From Gordonia rhizosphera NBRC 16068 (GTDB taxonomy: Bacteria; Actinomycetota; Actinomycetes; Mycobacteriales; Mycobacteriaceae), in NCBI RefSeq assembly GCF_000298195.1, contig NZ_BAHC01000018.1, positions 27,331-91,330 of the forward strand: a stretch of DNA of 64,000 nucleotides, in the 5' to 3' direction. How positions within the stretch are numbered: position 1 is the stretch's first letter; each line of letters begins with the position of its first letter. Shown piece after piece: positions 46,187 through 55,956 of the stretch. The position numbers were made by a program, and so were the translations under genes. Below the pieces are notes generated by a model, which did not search any database, was not told the origin of the DNA, and worked only from the letters and a program-made list of their open reading frames with translations.

Positions 46187-46765
46187 TCAGCCGGTGTTGA
46201 TGCTCTTGTGACCCATCGTGGGTATCAGGACGAGCACCGGGACCCCGATGATCAGGTGCAGCACCGCCGTGGCGATGCCCACCGACACCTCGACCGACAA
46301 CACCAGCGGGATGATGGCGGCGGCGGCGATGAGGAGTGCGACGATCCAGCGGTAGAACTGGTCGGGTGACGGCGTGATCAGCTGCAACACGTACCAGAGG
46401 GCGCCGGCGGCCAGCGCACACAGGAACCCCATCACCGCGAACCAGATCTCGTCGCGCGCCAGCGGATTCCACACCCCGAAACGGCCGGCCTCGTTGATGC
46501 GTTCGACGATTGCCCGGATGATCCAGGCAGCCAGCCACGCGGCGAGGCCGGTGACCACTCCGGTCATCACGACCCCACCCACGAACATCGTCGGGTTGAT
46601 GTCGGGGCCCAGCCGGGGGCGCTGCGGCTCGGGTTGGTACCGGCCGCTCGGCGAGTACCGGGTGGGTTCCTGATCGTGGTGGCTGTACGCCCTCGATTCC
46701 GGGTATCCCGACTCGTATCGCCTGGTCCGCGGATCGCGGGGGTCGCGGGGATCCTGGTAGCTCAT
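46187..46765 (-). CDS. four-helix membrane protein of unknown function
   Basis: 192 residues. A polar, Arg/Pro/Tyr-rich cytoplasmic N-terminus (residues 1-65) precedes four hydrophobic helices (about 70-93, 115-138, 147-168, 172-192). No catalytic motif is visible. ATG 46765 (MSYQDPRDPR) is preferred over a start 23 codons upstream. Divergent from the PH-domain gene across 116 bp, in which TCTCTAGAGA (46794-46803) is a perfect palindrome of unknown role. Confidence 0.75.
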   Translation of the reverse strand: MSYQDPRDPRDPRTRRYESGYPESRAYSHHDQEPTRYSPSGRYQPEPQRPRLGPDINPTMFVGGVVMTGVVTGLAAWLAAWIIRAIVERINEAGRFGVWNPLARDEIWFAVMGFLCALAAGALWYVLQLITPSPDQFYRWIVALLIAAAAIIPLVLSVEVSVGIATAVLHLIIGVPVLVLIPTMGHKSINTG

Positions 46766-46881
46766 ACGTCTTCCTGACCTCGTACCGCTTGCGTCTCTAG
46801 AGATGTCGCCTGGTCGGAAGTCTACCCACCGCACATCGTGGGATCGGGGGCCAGTCGGCCGGCTCGGATTAAGCTGATTTC

Positions 46882-47439
46882 ATGTCCTACCCACGGGAGA
46901 ACCTCGCGCCCGGCGAGGAGATCGTGCTGCACCGGCATCCGCACTGGAAATGCCTGATCGGGCCGTTTCTGCTGTTCCTGGTGATCACCGCGGTCGCGGG
47001 GGTGCTCGCCGGCATGATCAGCGGATCCGAGCTGGGGTCGACGACGACGATGGTGCTGCTGATCGTGGTCGGGGTGGCCTGGGTACTCGGGTTCATCTGG
47101 TACTTCCTGCGGCCGCTGATCTCGTGGAAATCGACGCATTTCGTGCTCACCGATCGGCGGGTGATCTTCCGCAACGGGATCGTCACCCGATCGGGCATCG
47201 ACATCCCGATCCGGCGGATCAACACCGTCGAGTTCCGGCACGGTCTGATCGATCGGCTCCTGAGGACCGGCACCCTGATCATCGAGTCGGCCTCCGACGA
47301 TCCGCTCTCCTTCGACGACATCCCGCAGGTCGAACGGGTGCATGCGCTGCTGTATCACGAGGTTCTCGACATCAACGAGGACGAAGACGAGTTGCCGGGT
47401 GACGAGAACACGCGGTTCGACGAAGGAGTGGGACGGTGA
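46882..47439 (+). CDS. membrane-anchored bacterial PH-domain protein (Rv3278c-like)
   Basis: 185 residues. Two transmembrane helices (about 27-50 and 55-78) are followed by a bPH2 domain (HFVLTDRRVIFRNGIVTRSGIDIPIRRINTVEF) and an acidic tail (EDEDELPGDENTRFDEG). Function in mycobacteria is unknown. Its stop overlaps the start of the response regulator by four bases (47436-47439), tying it to the two-component system. Confidence 0.88.
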   Translation: MSYPRENLAPGEEIVLHRHPHWKCLIGPFLLFLVITAVAGVLAGMISGSELGSTTTMVLLIVVGVAWVLGFIWYFLRPLISWKSTHFVLTDRRVIFRNGIVTRSGIDIPIRRINTVEFRHGLIDRLLRTGTLIIESASDDPLSFDDIPQVERVHALLYHEVLDINEDEDELPGDENTRFDEGVGR

Positions 47440-48110
47440 CCGACGTACTGCTCGCCGAGGACGACACCGCGATCGCCGAGCCGCTCGCGCGGGCCCTCAC
47501 GCGCGAGGGCTACGGATGTCAGGTGGTCACCGACGGTGCCGAGGCATTGGATCGGGCCCTCGACAGTCGCTTCGAGTTGCTGATCCTCGATCTCGGGCTG
47601 CCCGAGATCGACGGTCTCGAGGTGTGCCGGCGGGTGCGGGTCGCCCGTCCACAGCTGGCCGTACTCATGTTGACCGCACGCACCGACGAGGTGGATTTCG
47701 TCGTCGGCCTCGATGCCGGCGCCGACGACTACGTCGGGAAACCCTTCCGCCTCGCCGAACTGCTGGCCCGGGTCCGAGCCCTCCTGCGCCGGCAGCAGAG
47801 TACCGACGAGGTCCTCGACGGCGGTGACATCCAACTCGACACCCGCGGTCGGCGCGTCCTGGTGAACGGCGAGGACCTCGTGCTGGCCAACCGGGAGTTC
47901 GATCTCTTGCGGTTCCTCATGGAGCGCTCGGGCCAGGTGGTCAGCCGCGACGAGATCCTTACCGAGGTCTGGGGATCAGCCGACCTGCGGTCGTCGAAGA
48001 CACTCGACATGCACATCTCGTGGTTGCGTCGCAAGATCGGCGACGACCAGCGGGACCGGCCCCGCCACATCGTCACGGTGCGCGGTGTCGGCTTCCGATT
48101 CGATCCGTGA
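47436..48110 (+). CDS. OmpR-family response regulator
   Basis: 224 residues. Receiver domain 1-118 with phosphoacceptor Asp52 (LILDLGLPEIDG), conserved LTAR near 80 and KPF near 102; C-terminal winged helix 130-224 (ANREFDLLRFLM, RSSKTLDMHISWLRRKIG, VRGVGFRF). The cognate kinase starts 22 bp downstream. Signal and targets unknown; coupling to the PH-domain membrane protein suggests an envelope signal (inference). GTG start. Confidence 0.93.
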   Translation: MTDVLLAEDDTAIAEPLARALTREGYGCQVVTDGAEALDRALDSRFELLILDLGLPEIDGLEVCRRVRVARPQLAVLMLTARTDEVDFVVGLDAGADDYVGKPFRLAELLARVRALLRRQQSTDEVLDGGDIQLDTRGRRVLVNGEDLVLANREFDLLRFLMERSGQVVSRDEILTEVWGSADLRSSKTLDMHISWLRRKIGDDQRDRPRHIVTVRGVGFRFDP

Positions 48111-48132
48111 TCGGCGACGGTCGGGAGACTTC

Positions 48133-49509
48133 ATGCGGCGCCGAATCCTGAACACGATGATCGCCATGATCGTGGCGGTCGGCCTGCTGCTGGGGATTCC
48201 GCTGTCGGTGGTGGCGTGGTGGTGGGTCGCCGACAACGCCCGCCAGACGCTGGACTACCGGCTCAAGCTCATCTCCGACCAGCTGATCCGTGCGGAGGGA
48301 GAAGAGGGCACCGTCGCCCCGGGCTCGTTGGATACCGAGGCGTTTCGTCTGCTGTTGCCGGAGAACGGGCGATTGACCATCCGGTACCCGGTGTCGGGAG
48401 GAGCGCAGGCGCAGACCGTTGTCGGGGTTCCGATCGAGGGCGCTTCGATGAAGGAGTCGATTGCGCTCGGCCAGGCCGGATCGCTGCTGCTGGAGATCCC
48501 GATGGCCCAGGTTCGCGATGATCAGCTCGCCGCGGTGGGCATCGTCGCGGTGGTCGTCGCCGGGTCGATCGCCACGGGCACCATCGTCGCCGCCGTCACC
48601 GCCGGTCGCGTCGCCGACCCGCTGATCGATCTCGCGGGGCGGGCCGCCGCGATGGCCAAAGGCGACTTCCGTTCGGAGTGGAAGTCCTATGGCATCAGCG
48701 AACTCGACCGGGTGTCACGTGCCCTCGACGACGCGAACGCGGAGATCGCGCTGCGCCTCGAGCGTGAGGGGGAGATCGTCGGCGACGTCTCCCACCAGCT
48801 GCGGTCCCGGCTCACCGCGATACAGCTGCGGCTCGACGAACTCTCTCTGCACGACGACCCTGCGGTGGTCACCGAGGCCGAGGCGGCGCTCGAACAGGTC
48901 GAACGGCTCTCGCGCGAACTCGACGAGATGGTGGCCGCCTCCCGGAATGATCCCGCGACGCCGAGCACGATCGATGTCGAGGACATGGTTCGCACGCTGG
49001 TCGGCGATTTCAAGGCCGCGTTCGCGGCCGACGGACGAAAGATCTCGGCCACATTCTCGGGGCGGCCGACCGCGCTCAGCGCCCGTCCCGGCCGGCTGCG
49101 CGAAGCGCTCAGCGTCCTCGTCGACAACGCGTTGCAGCACGGTGCGGGTACCTGCCGGATCGCCGTCGACGACCTTCCGTCGGGGGAGATGCTGCGGATC
49201 ACCGTCTCCGACGAGGGCGACGGCGTCGACGACGCGCTGGTGAGTCTGATCTTCCGGCGCGGGTTCTCCGCGGGCCGCAGCACCGGTGTCGGTCTGTCCT
49301 TCGCGCGGGCACTCGTGGAGGCCGACGGCGGGCGACTCGACCTGACCGCGCGCCGCCCACCGGTGTTCGCCATCGTCGTGCCGGCCGCGCAGGCAACCGA
49401 CGCTCCTGACCCCGACGGGGACGACCCGGACCCGAACGGCGTCGGACCCGCGGGCACCGCGAAAGCTCATCCGGCACGCGTCACGCGTGACCGAGTTCCT
49501 CATCGCTGA
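48133..49509 (+). CDS. sensor histidine kinase
   Basis: 458 residues. Transmembrane helices at about 8-31 and 132-156 enclose a roughly 100-residue extracytoplasmic sensor; then HAMP-like region, HisKA with His221 (GDVSHQLRSRLTAI), N box VDNALQHG, G boxes DEGDGVDD and GVGLSFARALVEADGG. The usual H-box sequence HELRTP is HQLRSR here. ATG 48133 follows GGGAG by 5 bases. Its 3' end overlaps the convergent gtrA gene by 29 bp. Confidence 0.92.
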   Translation: MRRRILNTMIAMIVAVGLLLGIPLSVVAWWWVADNARQTLDYRLKLISDQLIRAEGEEGTVAPGSLDTEAFRLLLPENGRLTIRYPVSGGAQAQTVVGVPIEGASMKESIALGQAGSLLLEIPMAQVRDDQLAAVGIVAVVVAGSIATGTIVAAVTAGRVADPLIDLAGRAAAMAKGDFRSEWKSYGISELDRVSRALDDANAEIALRLEREGEIVGDVSHQLRSRLTAIQLRLDELSLHDDPAVVTEAEAALEQVERLSRELDEMVAASRNDPATPSTIDVEDMVRTLVGDFKAAFAADGRKISATFSGRPTALSARPGRLREALSVLVDNALQHGAGTCRIAVDDLPSGEMLRITVSDEGDGVDDALVSLIFRRGFSAGRSTGVGLSFARALVEADGGRLDLTARRPPVFAIVVPAAQATDAPDPDGDDPDPNGVGPAGTAKAHPARVTRDRVPHR

Positions 49510-50041
49510 GTTCCTGCGCGGTCGGATACAGGTCCGTGGAACCCGCATCGCCCCCGCGTAACTGCTCGACGGGAAACGCGAACTTCCGCAGGGCCCAGAA
49601 CCGGAAGCCCATCTGCAGGATGTTGCCGATGATGAAGCCGAGGATGAAATCGACGACCGCGAGTTCGACGAGAGACAGGTTGGACCGCATGTCGAAGACA
49701 TTGTTGGCCAGCCACAGCGGCGCGGCCGCCAGAATCACGCCGATCCCGCTGATCGCGAAGAACAGCAGCGCCTCGTGGTGACGTTCCCGTCCGCCGCGGT
49801 TCTTGAACGCCCACTCCCGGTTGAGGATGTAGCTGAGGATCGTCGCCAACGTTCCGGAGATGATACGGGCGACCACCGGCTTCGCCTCCAGGACGGTGAA
49901 CGTCAGGCCATAGAAGATCGCCAGGTCGAAAACGAACGTGGTGCCGCCGACGAGAGCGAACTTGATCAGCTCGTGGTGGCGCAAGACCAGCCGGTGAACC
50001 GGCTCGGGAAGTCGAGCGACCAGCTCGTCGATGTTGGGCAC
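49481..50041 (-). CDS. GtrA-family membrane protein
   Basis: 186 residues with four hydrophobic helices and the GtrA pattern (FALVGGTTFVFDLAIFYGL, LSYILNREWAFKNR). GtrA proteins are linked to flipping or transfer of polyprenyl-phosphate sugars in cell-wall polysaccharide synthesis; Rv3277 is the likely counterpart. Start GTG 50041. Divergent from purK by 89 bp and overlaps the kinase gene at its end. Confidence 0.88.
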   Translation of the reverse strand: MPNIDELVARLPEPVHRLVLRHHELIKFALVGGTTFVFDLAIFYGLTFTVLEAKPVVARIISGTLATILSYILNREWAFKNRGGRERHHEALLFFAISGIGVILAAAPLWLANNVFDMRSNLSLVELAVVDFILGFIIGNILQMGFRFWALRKFAFPVEQLRGGDAGSTDLYPTAQELSDEELGHA

Positions 50042-50130
50042 AAGGTCCGAGTGTACGAAACCGAACCCATGAGTAGCCTGTGCGGGCGCTCATGTGCGAA
50101 TGATGTCGCGTTCGTGCCACGATGTGTCGC

Positions 50131-51336
50131 GTGAGTTCCGAAATGCCCACCGTGACGATGATCGGGGGCGGCCAGCTGGCGCGCATGACCCACCAGGCGG
50201 CGATCGCGCTGGGTCAGTGCCTGCGGGTCCTGGCCGTCAGCAGCAGCGACCCCGCGGCCCAGGTCAGTGCCGACGTCGTGGTCGGCTCGCACGACGACCT
50301 GTCGGCCCTGCGGTCCGCGGCGCAGGGAGCGACGGCACTGACCTTCGACCACGAGGGCGTGCCACTCGCGCATCTGCAGGCGCTCGAGGCAGATGGGGTG
50401 ACAGTACGTCCGCCGTCGGCGGCCCTGCACTACGCGCAGGACAAGCTCGCCATGCGACGTCGCCTCACGGAGCTGGGACTGCCTGTACCGGATTTCGTCG
50501 ACCTCGCCGGTGATCACGACGCCGCGCGCACCCGGCTCATCGACTTCGGTGAGCGGCACGGATGGCAGATCGTCGTCAAGGCGGTCCGCGGCGGCTACGA
50601 CGGGCGCGGAGTGTGGCTGCTCGACGACCGCGACGAGGCGCTGGACGTCTTCGACCAGACCGACGGAAGTGTCGGGCTCATCGCCGAGCAGAAGGTGCCG
50701 ATGCGGCGGGAGTTGTCGGCGATGATCGCGCGGTCGCCGTTCGGTCAGGGCGCCGCGTGGCCCGTGGTGGAGACGATTCAGCGCAAGGGCCAGTGCGCGG
50801 TCGTGATCGCCCCGGCCACCGGGCTGCCCACCGACGTCGCCGAACAGGCCCAGCAGATGGCGCTGCGACTGGCGAACGAACTCGGTGTCGTCGGGGTGAT
50901 GGCCATGGAGCTGTTCGAGACCGACCAGGGCGAGATCGTCGTCAACGAACTCGCGATGCGTCCCCACAACAGCGGGCATTGGACCATGGACGGCGCGGTC
51001 ACCTCGCAGTTCGAACAGCACATCCGTGCGGTGCTCGACTATCCGCTCGGCGACACCACATCGCGGGCGCCGGTCACGGTGATGGCGAACATCCTCGGCG
51101 CCGACAACGCGCCGACGATGTCCATGGACGAACGGCTGCATCACCTGATGGCACGGATGCCCGACGCGAAGGTGCATCTGTACGGTAAGGGTGAACGACC
51201 CGACCGAAAGATCGGGCACGTGAACATTGTTGGTACCCCAGCCGATTCGGTCGACGATGTCCGGGAACGCGCCGAGCGTGCCGCTCAGTGGATGTCGCGT
51301 GCCGAATGGACCGATGGATGGGATCCGCACTCATGA
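50131..51336 (+). CDS. purK: N5-carboxyaminoimidazole ribonucleotide synthase
   Basis: 401 residues, ATP-grasp enzyme converting AIR, bicarbonate and ATP to N5-[19 protein letters not shown] at the N-terminus, [15 protein letters not shown] in the ATP-grasp domain and [15 protein letters not shown] at the active site are diagnostic. GTG 50131 is chosen; ATG 50143 is four codons later. The stop overlaps purE by four bases (51333-51336). Confidence 0.95.
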   Translation: MSSEMPTVTMIGGGQLARMTHQAAIALGQCLRVLAVSSSDPAAQVSADVVVGSHDDLSALRSAAQGATALTFDHEGVPLAHLQALEADGVTVRPPSAALHYAQDKLAMRRRLTELGLPVPDFVDLAGDHDAARTRLIDFGERHGWQIVVKAVRGGYDGRGVWLLDDRDEALDVFDQTDGSVGLIAEQKVPMRRELSAMIARSPFGQGAAWPVVETIQRKGQCAVVIAPATGLPTDVAEQAQQMALRLANELGVVGVMAMELFETDQGEIVVNELAMRPHNSGHWTMDGAVTSQFEQHIRAVLDYPLGDTTSRAPVTVMANILGADNAPTMSMDERLHHLMARMPDAKVHLYGKGERPDRKIGHVNIVGTPADSVDDVRERAERAAQWMSRAEWTDGWDPHS

Positions 51337-51878
51337 CCGAGACGGCAGACACGACCACCGCGACCACGGAGGCGCCCCGCCCACGTGTCGGGCTGATCAT
51401 GGGCAGCGACTCCGACTGGCCGACCATGGAGGCCGCCGCGGAGGCGCTCGCGGAGTTCGAGGTGCCCTTCGAAGTGGGTGTGGTCTCGGCGCACCGGACC
51501 CCGCAACGCATGCTCGACTATGCCGCCGGTGCGGCCGGACGTGGGATCTCGGTCATCATCGCCGGAGCCGGTGGCGCCGCACATCTGCCGGGTATGGTCG
51601 CGTCGGCGACACCGCTGCCGGTGATCGGTGTGCCGGTGCAGCTGCGGACTCTCGACGGTATGGACTCGCTGCTGTCGATCGTGCAGATGCCGGCCGGGGT
51701 GCCGGTGGCCACCGTCTCGATCGGCGGCGCACGCAACGCCGGACTGCTCGCGGTGCGTATCCTCGCGTCGTCGGATGCCGGATTGCGTTCGCGGATGGAG
51801 GATTTCCAGCGCGGGCTGGAGGCCATGGTGCTGGAGAAGGACGAAGCGCTGCGCCGCAAACTCCTCGGGCTGGGTTAG
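51333..51878 (+). CDS. purE: N5-carboxyaminoimidazole ribonucleotide mutase
   Basis: 181 residues. [20 protein letters not shown] and [11 protein letters not shown] are class I PurE motifs. Converts N5-CAIR to CAIR, the step after PurK, with which it is translationally coupled. A Thr-rich extension of about 15 residues precedes the fold. Convergent with a hydrolase gene. Confidence 0.95.
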   Translation: MTETADTTTATTEAPRPRVGLIMGSDSDWPTMEAAAEALAEFEVPFEVGVVSAHRTPQRMLDYAAGAAGRGISVIIAGAGGAAHLPGMVASATPLPVIGVPVQLRTLDGMDSLLSIVQMPAGVPVATVSIGGARNAGLLAVRILASSDAGLRSRMEDFQRGLEAMVLEKDEALRRKLLGLG

Positions 51879-51901
51879 ACCGGGTTGGATCCGGGGGCGC
51901 C

Positions 51902-52735
51902 TCACTGCTCCGGTGGCGTTTCCAACAACCTCTGAACGAGAAAGTCGAGGACCTGTTCCCGCGCTTGGTAGGTGGGCTGTCCGGGCTCATCGATGAGGTC
52001 CTCGGTCAGCACCGAATGCGGCTGCGACAGCATCGAATCCGGATTCGCCGCGGAGTCGGGGAGTTCGACCGCGAGGAAGGCGTCACCGAGCTGCTCGTGG
52101 AGGAACTCGAATCGTTGTCTCGGTGCCCCGCGGTCGCCCTCGAATCGTAGGCCCATCACCTGCAGACCGGCGGAACAGCGCGACGTCACGCGAGTCAGGT
52201 CGGCGTCACTCAAACCGATCGACCTTCGGCGGGACGGAGTCATCGCGAACGGCAGCGCGGGCTGCGACATGACCGGCGCGAGCAGTCGGTCGTCTGTCGC
52301 CATGGCCAGAGCGAATCCACCGGTGAAGCACATCCCGACCGCGCCGACGCCCCGACCTCCGCAGCGTTCGTGCTCCTGCGCCGCCAGACCGCGCAACCAG
52401 TCCGCGATCGGTGAGGTCTTCCCGGTGGCAAGTACGGTGAACTCGCGGCTGATACAGGCCTTCGCGATGGTTCCGACCATCGTCCGCGCGGTCCCGATCC
52501 TGCCGAGATTCGCCGGTCGCGGGTCCTGGCCGTCCACCCCGAACAGCGACGGCATCACGGCGGTCAGACCGCGCGCGGCGACCTTCCGGGCGAAATCGGC
52601 CACCTTCGGGGTGATCCCGGGCATCTCCGCGATCACGATCACGGCCGGACCGGTGCCCTGTGAGTAGACGCGCCGGGTCGTGTCCGAGACGGTGACCTCT
52701 CGTGCGGTGAAGTCGTCGAGAGAGTCGTTTGTCAT
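51902..52735 (-). CDS. dienelactone hydrolase family protein
   Basis: 277 residues, alpha/beta hydrolase of the DLH type: GMCFTGGFAL holds the nucleophile Cys136 (GxCxGG), and VIVIAEMPGITPKV near 33 is the family's N-terminal strand and Glu-containing loop. Substrate unknown; true dienelactone hydrolase activity is not implied without catechol-pathway neighbours. Runs on the same strand as the three genes upstream of it. Confidence 0.85.
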   Translation of the reverse strand: MTNDSLDDFTAREVTVSDTTRRVYSQGTGPAVIVIAEMPGITPKVADFARKVAARGLTAVMPSLFGVDGQDPRPANLGRIGTARTMVGTIAKACISREFTVLATGKTSPIADWLRGLAAQEHERCGGRGVGAVGMCFTGGFALAMATDDRLLAPVMSQPALPFAMTPSRRRSIGLSDADLTRVTSRCSAGLQVMGLRFEGDRGAPRQRFEFLHEQLGDAFLAVELPDSAANPDSMLSQPHSVLTEDLIDEPGQPTYQAREQVLDFLVQRLLETPPEQ

Positions 52736-52751
52736 GTCTGTCGTCTCCTGA

Positions 52752-53126
52752 TCAGCCGTCGACGATCGTCCCGATGAGGACGGAATCGAAGAGGCGAGCG
52801 GGGATTCGGGCTCCGCGAGCGACGTCGGGTGAATCCGACGGGATGATCCGCGGCCGGACCACCTTGTAGTGCTTGGACTTCCGGATCAGTCCGAACTCGC
52901 CGGCCGCGGTGACGTTGCGGACCCAGTCGGTGTGGCGGCCGTAGGTCAGCACGATGGAGAGGCGGTCGCCGTCCACCCAGGCCAACACGGGGATCGAGTA
53001 CTTGGTGCCCGATTTTCGTCCCACGTGTTCGATCATCGCCCAGGGAGCGAACCTCGGCGCCCACTGGCGCTGGATCGGGTTGGTGACCACCTTGTTGAAT
53101 CGCGCGACCGTCATGGGCATCTTCAT
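52752..53126 (-). CDS. F420-type (deazaflavin-dependent) nitroreductase-family protein
   Basis: 124 residues with the split-barrel DDN-like fold; HVGRKSGTKYSIPVLAW is the signature for deazaflavin-dependent oxidoreductases. Short relative to DDN (about 150). Expected to bind F420H2; substrate unknown. It lies 16 bp upstream of the DLH-family gene on the same strand. Confidence 0.85.
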   Translation of the reverse strand: MKMPMTVARFNKVVTNPIQRQWAPRFAPWAMIEHVGRKSGTKYSIPVLAWVDGDRLSIVLTYGRHTDWVRNVTAAGEFGLIRKSKHYKVVRPRIIPSDSPDVARGARIPARLFDSVLIGTIVDG

Positions 53127-53200
53127 GCGTACGAGGATGCCGTACGACGGCCGATTGCGGGAGGTGCGACATCAACTGGCCCTGCTGAGGCCGAGGCCCC

Positions 53201-53923
53201 TCAGCGCAACACGACCGATGCGCGTTCGGTGCTCGCGAGGTCGGTGATCTTGGCCTCGTCGGCGTGTGCGACGGTGATCAGCGAGGCGCCGGCGACCAAC
53301 GGCGCCAGGAGGTTCGTGACGATCTCCGACGTCGCGCGCCACGGCCGTAGGGTCAGCACACGATCGCCGGCGCCGACACCGTCGGCCTGCGCGGCCGCAG
53401 CGGCGCCGGCCAGCACCACCTCGGTCGTGGCGTCGTCGAGCACCGGGCCGCGTGCCGCCGTGCGCGGCGAATACCGGTCACCGTGTGCGCGGACGGCCGT
53501 CGCGAAATCGGTGACACCGATCGGGAGGTCGCGAACCCCCAGCGCGAACGGGTCGAGCGAGGCGACGAGAACCTCGTCGACGTCGTCGTAGTGGTCGATG
53601 CGGTCCCGTGCGGTCACGACCGCGAGGACCGTCGTGGGATCCGGGTCGTCCTCGGGCAGCACGACGCGCGCACCGGCCCACCAGGCGCCGAGCAGGATCG
53701 CCACGGTCTGCCAGTGCTCGGGCAGGTCGACGAGAAGGATGTCGCCCGAGTCGAACCCGGCCTCGTCGACGAAGAAGTTGGCCGACTTGGCCGCCCAGTT
53801 GCCCAGGGTCGCGCCGGACAGTTCGGTCCGCTCCCCGGACTCGTGGTCGTAGTGGGTCAGCAGGGGCTGGGTCCAGTCCTCGAGGACGCCGAATACGGCG
53901 TCGGTGATCGATCCGGCGGTCAT
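53201..53923 (-). CDS. TIGR03089 family protein
   Basis: 240 residues. Resembles the N-terminal part of acyl-AMP ligases (LLTHYDHESGERTELSGATL, ILLVDLPEHWQTVAILLGAWWAGARVVLP) but has no adenylate-forming P-loop or C-terminal domain. This matches the actinobacterial TIGR03089 family of unknown function. It lies 26 bp downstream of the LCP gene, an association also seen in mycobacteria (Rv3268-Rv3267, from memory), so a cell-wall role is plausible. Confidence 0.8.
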   Translation of the reverse strand: MTAGSITDAVFGVLEDWTQPLLTHYDHESGERTELSGATLGNWAAKSANFFVDEAGFDSGDILLVDLPEHWQTVAILLGAWWAGARVVLPEDDPDPTTVLAVVTARDRIDHYDDVDEVLVASLDPFALGVRDLPIGVTDFATAVRAHGDRYSPRTAARGPVLDDATTEVVLAGAAAAAQADGVGAGDRVLTLRPWRATSEIVTNLLAPLVAGASLITVAHADEAKITDLASTERASVVLR

Positions 53924-53949
53924 CGGGTCAGCGCCTCCTCGTGGTGTGT

Positions 53950-55956
53950 CTAGTTCACGCAGGTCGGGCCGTCGGTGCCGGCGGTGATGGGCGGACGGTT
54001 TGCGGCCACCTGCTCGACGGCCGGCGTGCTGTCGGCCTGAGCCCCGGTGTCGCTGATCGAACCCGGCCCCTCGTAGGTGTTGGTGAGGACGGCCCGCAGG
54101 CGCCGCTCTGGCAACGACGGGTCGACGCGCACCGGCGCACCACCGAGTTCCTTGGCCAGCAGGCGTGCGCCGGCGTCGTCGGCGTGGGCGTAGACGACGG
54201 AGTCACGGTCGTCGGCCGCTCCGCTGGAGGTCTTGCCTGTCTGGAACCCCTTGTTGGTCAGGATGTTCGACACATTCGACGCGAGCCCGTCGATGGTGCC
54301 GGCGTTGACCACGTCGACGGTGTAGTCGGCACGGTCGACGCTGCCGGCGCTCGCCTGCTGCTTGTTGAGGAGGCCTTCGGTGAAGGCCTGCACCTGCTTG
54401 GGGTCGACTTCGACGACGCTCTGTTGTCCGTCCTCACTCCAGCCCTGCTCGGTGACGACCGGGATGGTGGCGAACTTGACGCGGCCGCCGCTGAGGTCCT
54501 TGAGTTGCTCGGCGAACTTCAGGACATCCCAGTCGTCGTCGATGACCACCGACCGGGAGATCGCATTCTGGAGTTCGGACAGCTTGCCCGGGTCGGTCAA
54601 CATCTGCGCGGACAGCATCTTCTGGGTCAGCGACGCCATGAACACCTGCTGGCGGGTGATGCGGTCGAGGTCCCCACGGGGGAGGTCGTGGCGTTGCCGG
54701 ACGAAGCTCAACGCCTGCGGGCCGCGCAGCGTCTGGCGTCCGGCGGTGAAGCGTGCGCCCGAGAACGGCTCGTTCACCGGGTTCTTCAGGCAGACGTCGA
54801 CGCCGCCGACCGCATTGGTCAGCAGGGCGAAACCGAGCAGGCCGACCTCGGCGTAGTGATCGACCTTCACCCCGGTCAGTGTCGCGACGGTGTCGATGAG
54901 GGCCTTGCGTCCGGCCAGCGTGCCGTCGTGTTCGGCCTGCGCTTCCGGGGTGCCCGCCTCGACCTCACGGCGTCGGACGCCTTCCTTGGTGGCGCCGTAG
55001 GCGGCATTGATCTTCGACATGCCGATCCCCGGGACCTCGACGTAGGAGTCGCGCGGGATCGAGATCGCGGTCGCCGACGATCCGTCATCGGGGATACGGA
55101 TCAGCACGATGGTGTCGGTGCTGGTCGTGACCTGGTCGCCGGAGCGCAGCCAGCGCAACTCCTTCGCCGAGAGCGGGTTGCCCTTCGCGTCGGTGCGTGA
55201 GTCCATGCCGACCAGCAGGATGTCGACCGCGCCGTCCTTCGTGCCGCCGAGGGGCAGGCCGGCCAGCTGGGTGATGTTGGAGTTCAGACTGTTGACGCTG
55301 TTCCATGCGTACCCGGTGCACACCAGCACCGAGAGTGACAGCAGCGCGATCAGCCCGCGGCCGACGCCCGTCCGGGCGGTTTTCGACCGCCACGACCACC
55401 GGCGTTTCGCGGGCGCGGGCTGCGGGGATCGTGCCGGGTTCTGTGGCCCGGTGTTCTGTGGCCCGGTCGAGGCGGTCCGTGCGGCGTCGGCGGGGCCCGC
55501 CCGTTCGGGGCGACGACGAGGCCGGGGCTCGCCGGGTGCCGAGTCGCCCTGGGGTCGACGGCGACGGGCCGCCGCCGGGGGTGCGGCGCGATCGTCGCCG
55601 CGGCGGCGTTTGTGGATCTCCCCGGACGCCCGCCTGGTCTCGTCGTCGGCTCCGGAGGGGCGGCGCCGCGGGGGTGGAGCAGACCGGCGACCTTCGCCGG
55701 CCGGGCTGCGTCGATCCCCGGAAACACCGCGTTCGCCGGGCGTGCGGCGTTCCCCCGGGCTGCGACGTTCCCCGGGGCTGCGGCGTTCGCCGTCGCGCGG
55801 GTCGCGGGAGTCGGCGGGCGGGCGGCGACGACGGGGCTGGTCGGACGCACGTCCCGATGCCGGTGGCTGCGCGCGTCGTGCGCGACCACCGGTGGGCTCG
55901 TCGGGCTGTGCGCGACCATCGGATCGTCGGCGGGCACCGTCGGGTCGAGACTCCAC
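53950..55956 (-). CDS. LytR-CpsA-Psr (LCP) family cell-wall ligase
   Basis: About 668 residues. Residues 1-195 are a low-complexity Arg/Pro-rich cytoplasmic tail with degenerate SPGERR repeats (about 57-81). A transmembrane helix at 201-217, the LCP catalytic domain from about 244 (DILLVGMDSRTD, ISIPRDSYV, SFVRQRHDLPRGDLDRITRQ) and a C-terminal LytR_C domain (YTVDVVNAGTIDGLA) follow. LCP enzymes attach arabinogalactan to peptidoglycan; divergent rmlD-wbbL-manB make the rhamnose linker. Start is uncertain: GTG 55956 has AAAGGGA upstream, while ATG 56046 is possible. Confidence 0.88.
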   Translation of the reverse strand: MESRPDGARRRSDGRAQPDEPTGGRARRAQPPASGRASDQPRRRRPPADSRDPRDGERRSPGERRSPGERRTPGERGVSGDRRSPAGEGRRSAPPPRRRPSGADDETRRASGEIHKRRRGDDRAAPPAAARRRRPQGDSAPGEPRPRRRPERAGPADAARTASTGPQNTGPQNPARSPQPAPAKRRWSWRSKTARTGVGRGLIALLSLSVLVCTGYAWNSVNSLNSNITQLAGLPLGGTKDGAVDILLVGMDSRTDAKGNPLSAKELRWLRSGDQVTTSTDTIVLIRIPDDGSSATAISIPRDSYVEVPGIGMSKINAAYGATKEGVRRREVEAGTPEAQAEHDGTLAGRKALIDTVATLTGVKVDHYAEVGLLGFALLTNAVGGVDVCLKNPVNEPFSGARFTAGRQTLRGPQALSFVRQRHDLPRGDLDRITRQQVFMASLTQKMLSAQMLTDPGKLSELQNAISRSVVIDDDWDVLKFAEQLKDLSGGRVKFATIPVVTEQGWSEDGQQSVVEVDPKQVQAFTEGLLNKQQASAGSVDRADYTVDVVNAGTIDGLASNVSNILTNKGFQTGKTSSGAADDRDSVVYAHADDAGARLLAKELGGAPVRVDPSLPERRLRAVLTNTYEGPGSISDTGAQADSTPAVEQVAANRPPITAGTDGPTCVN

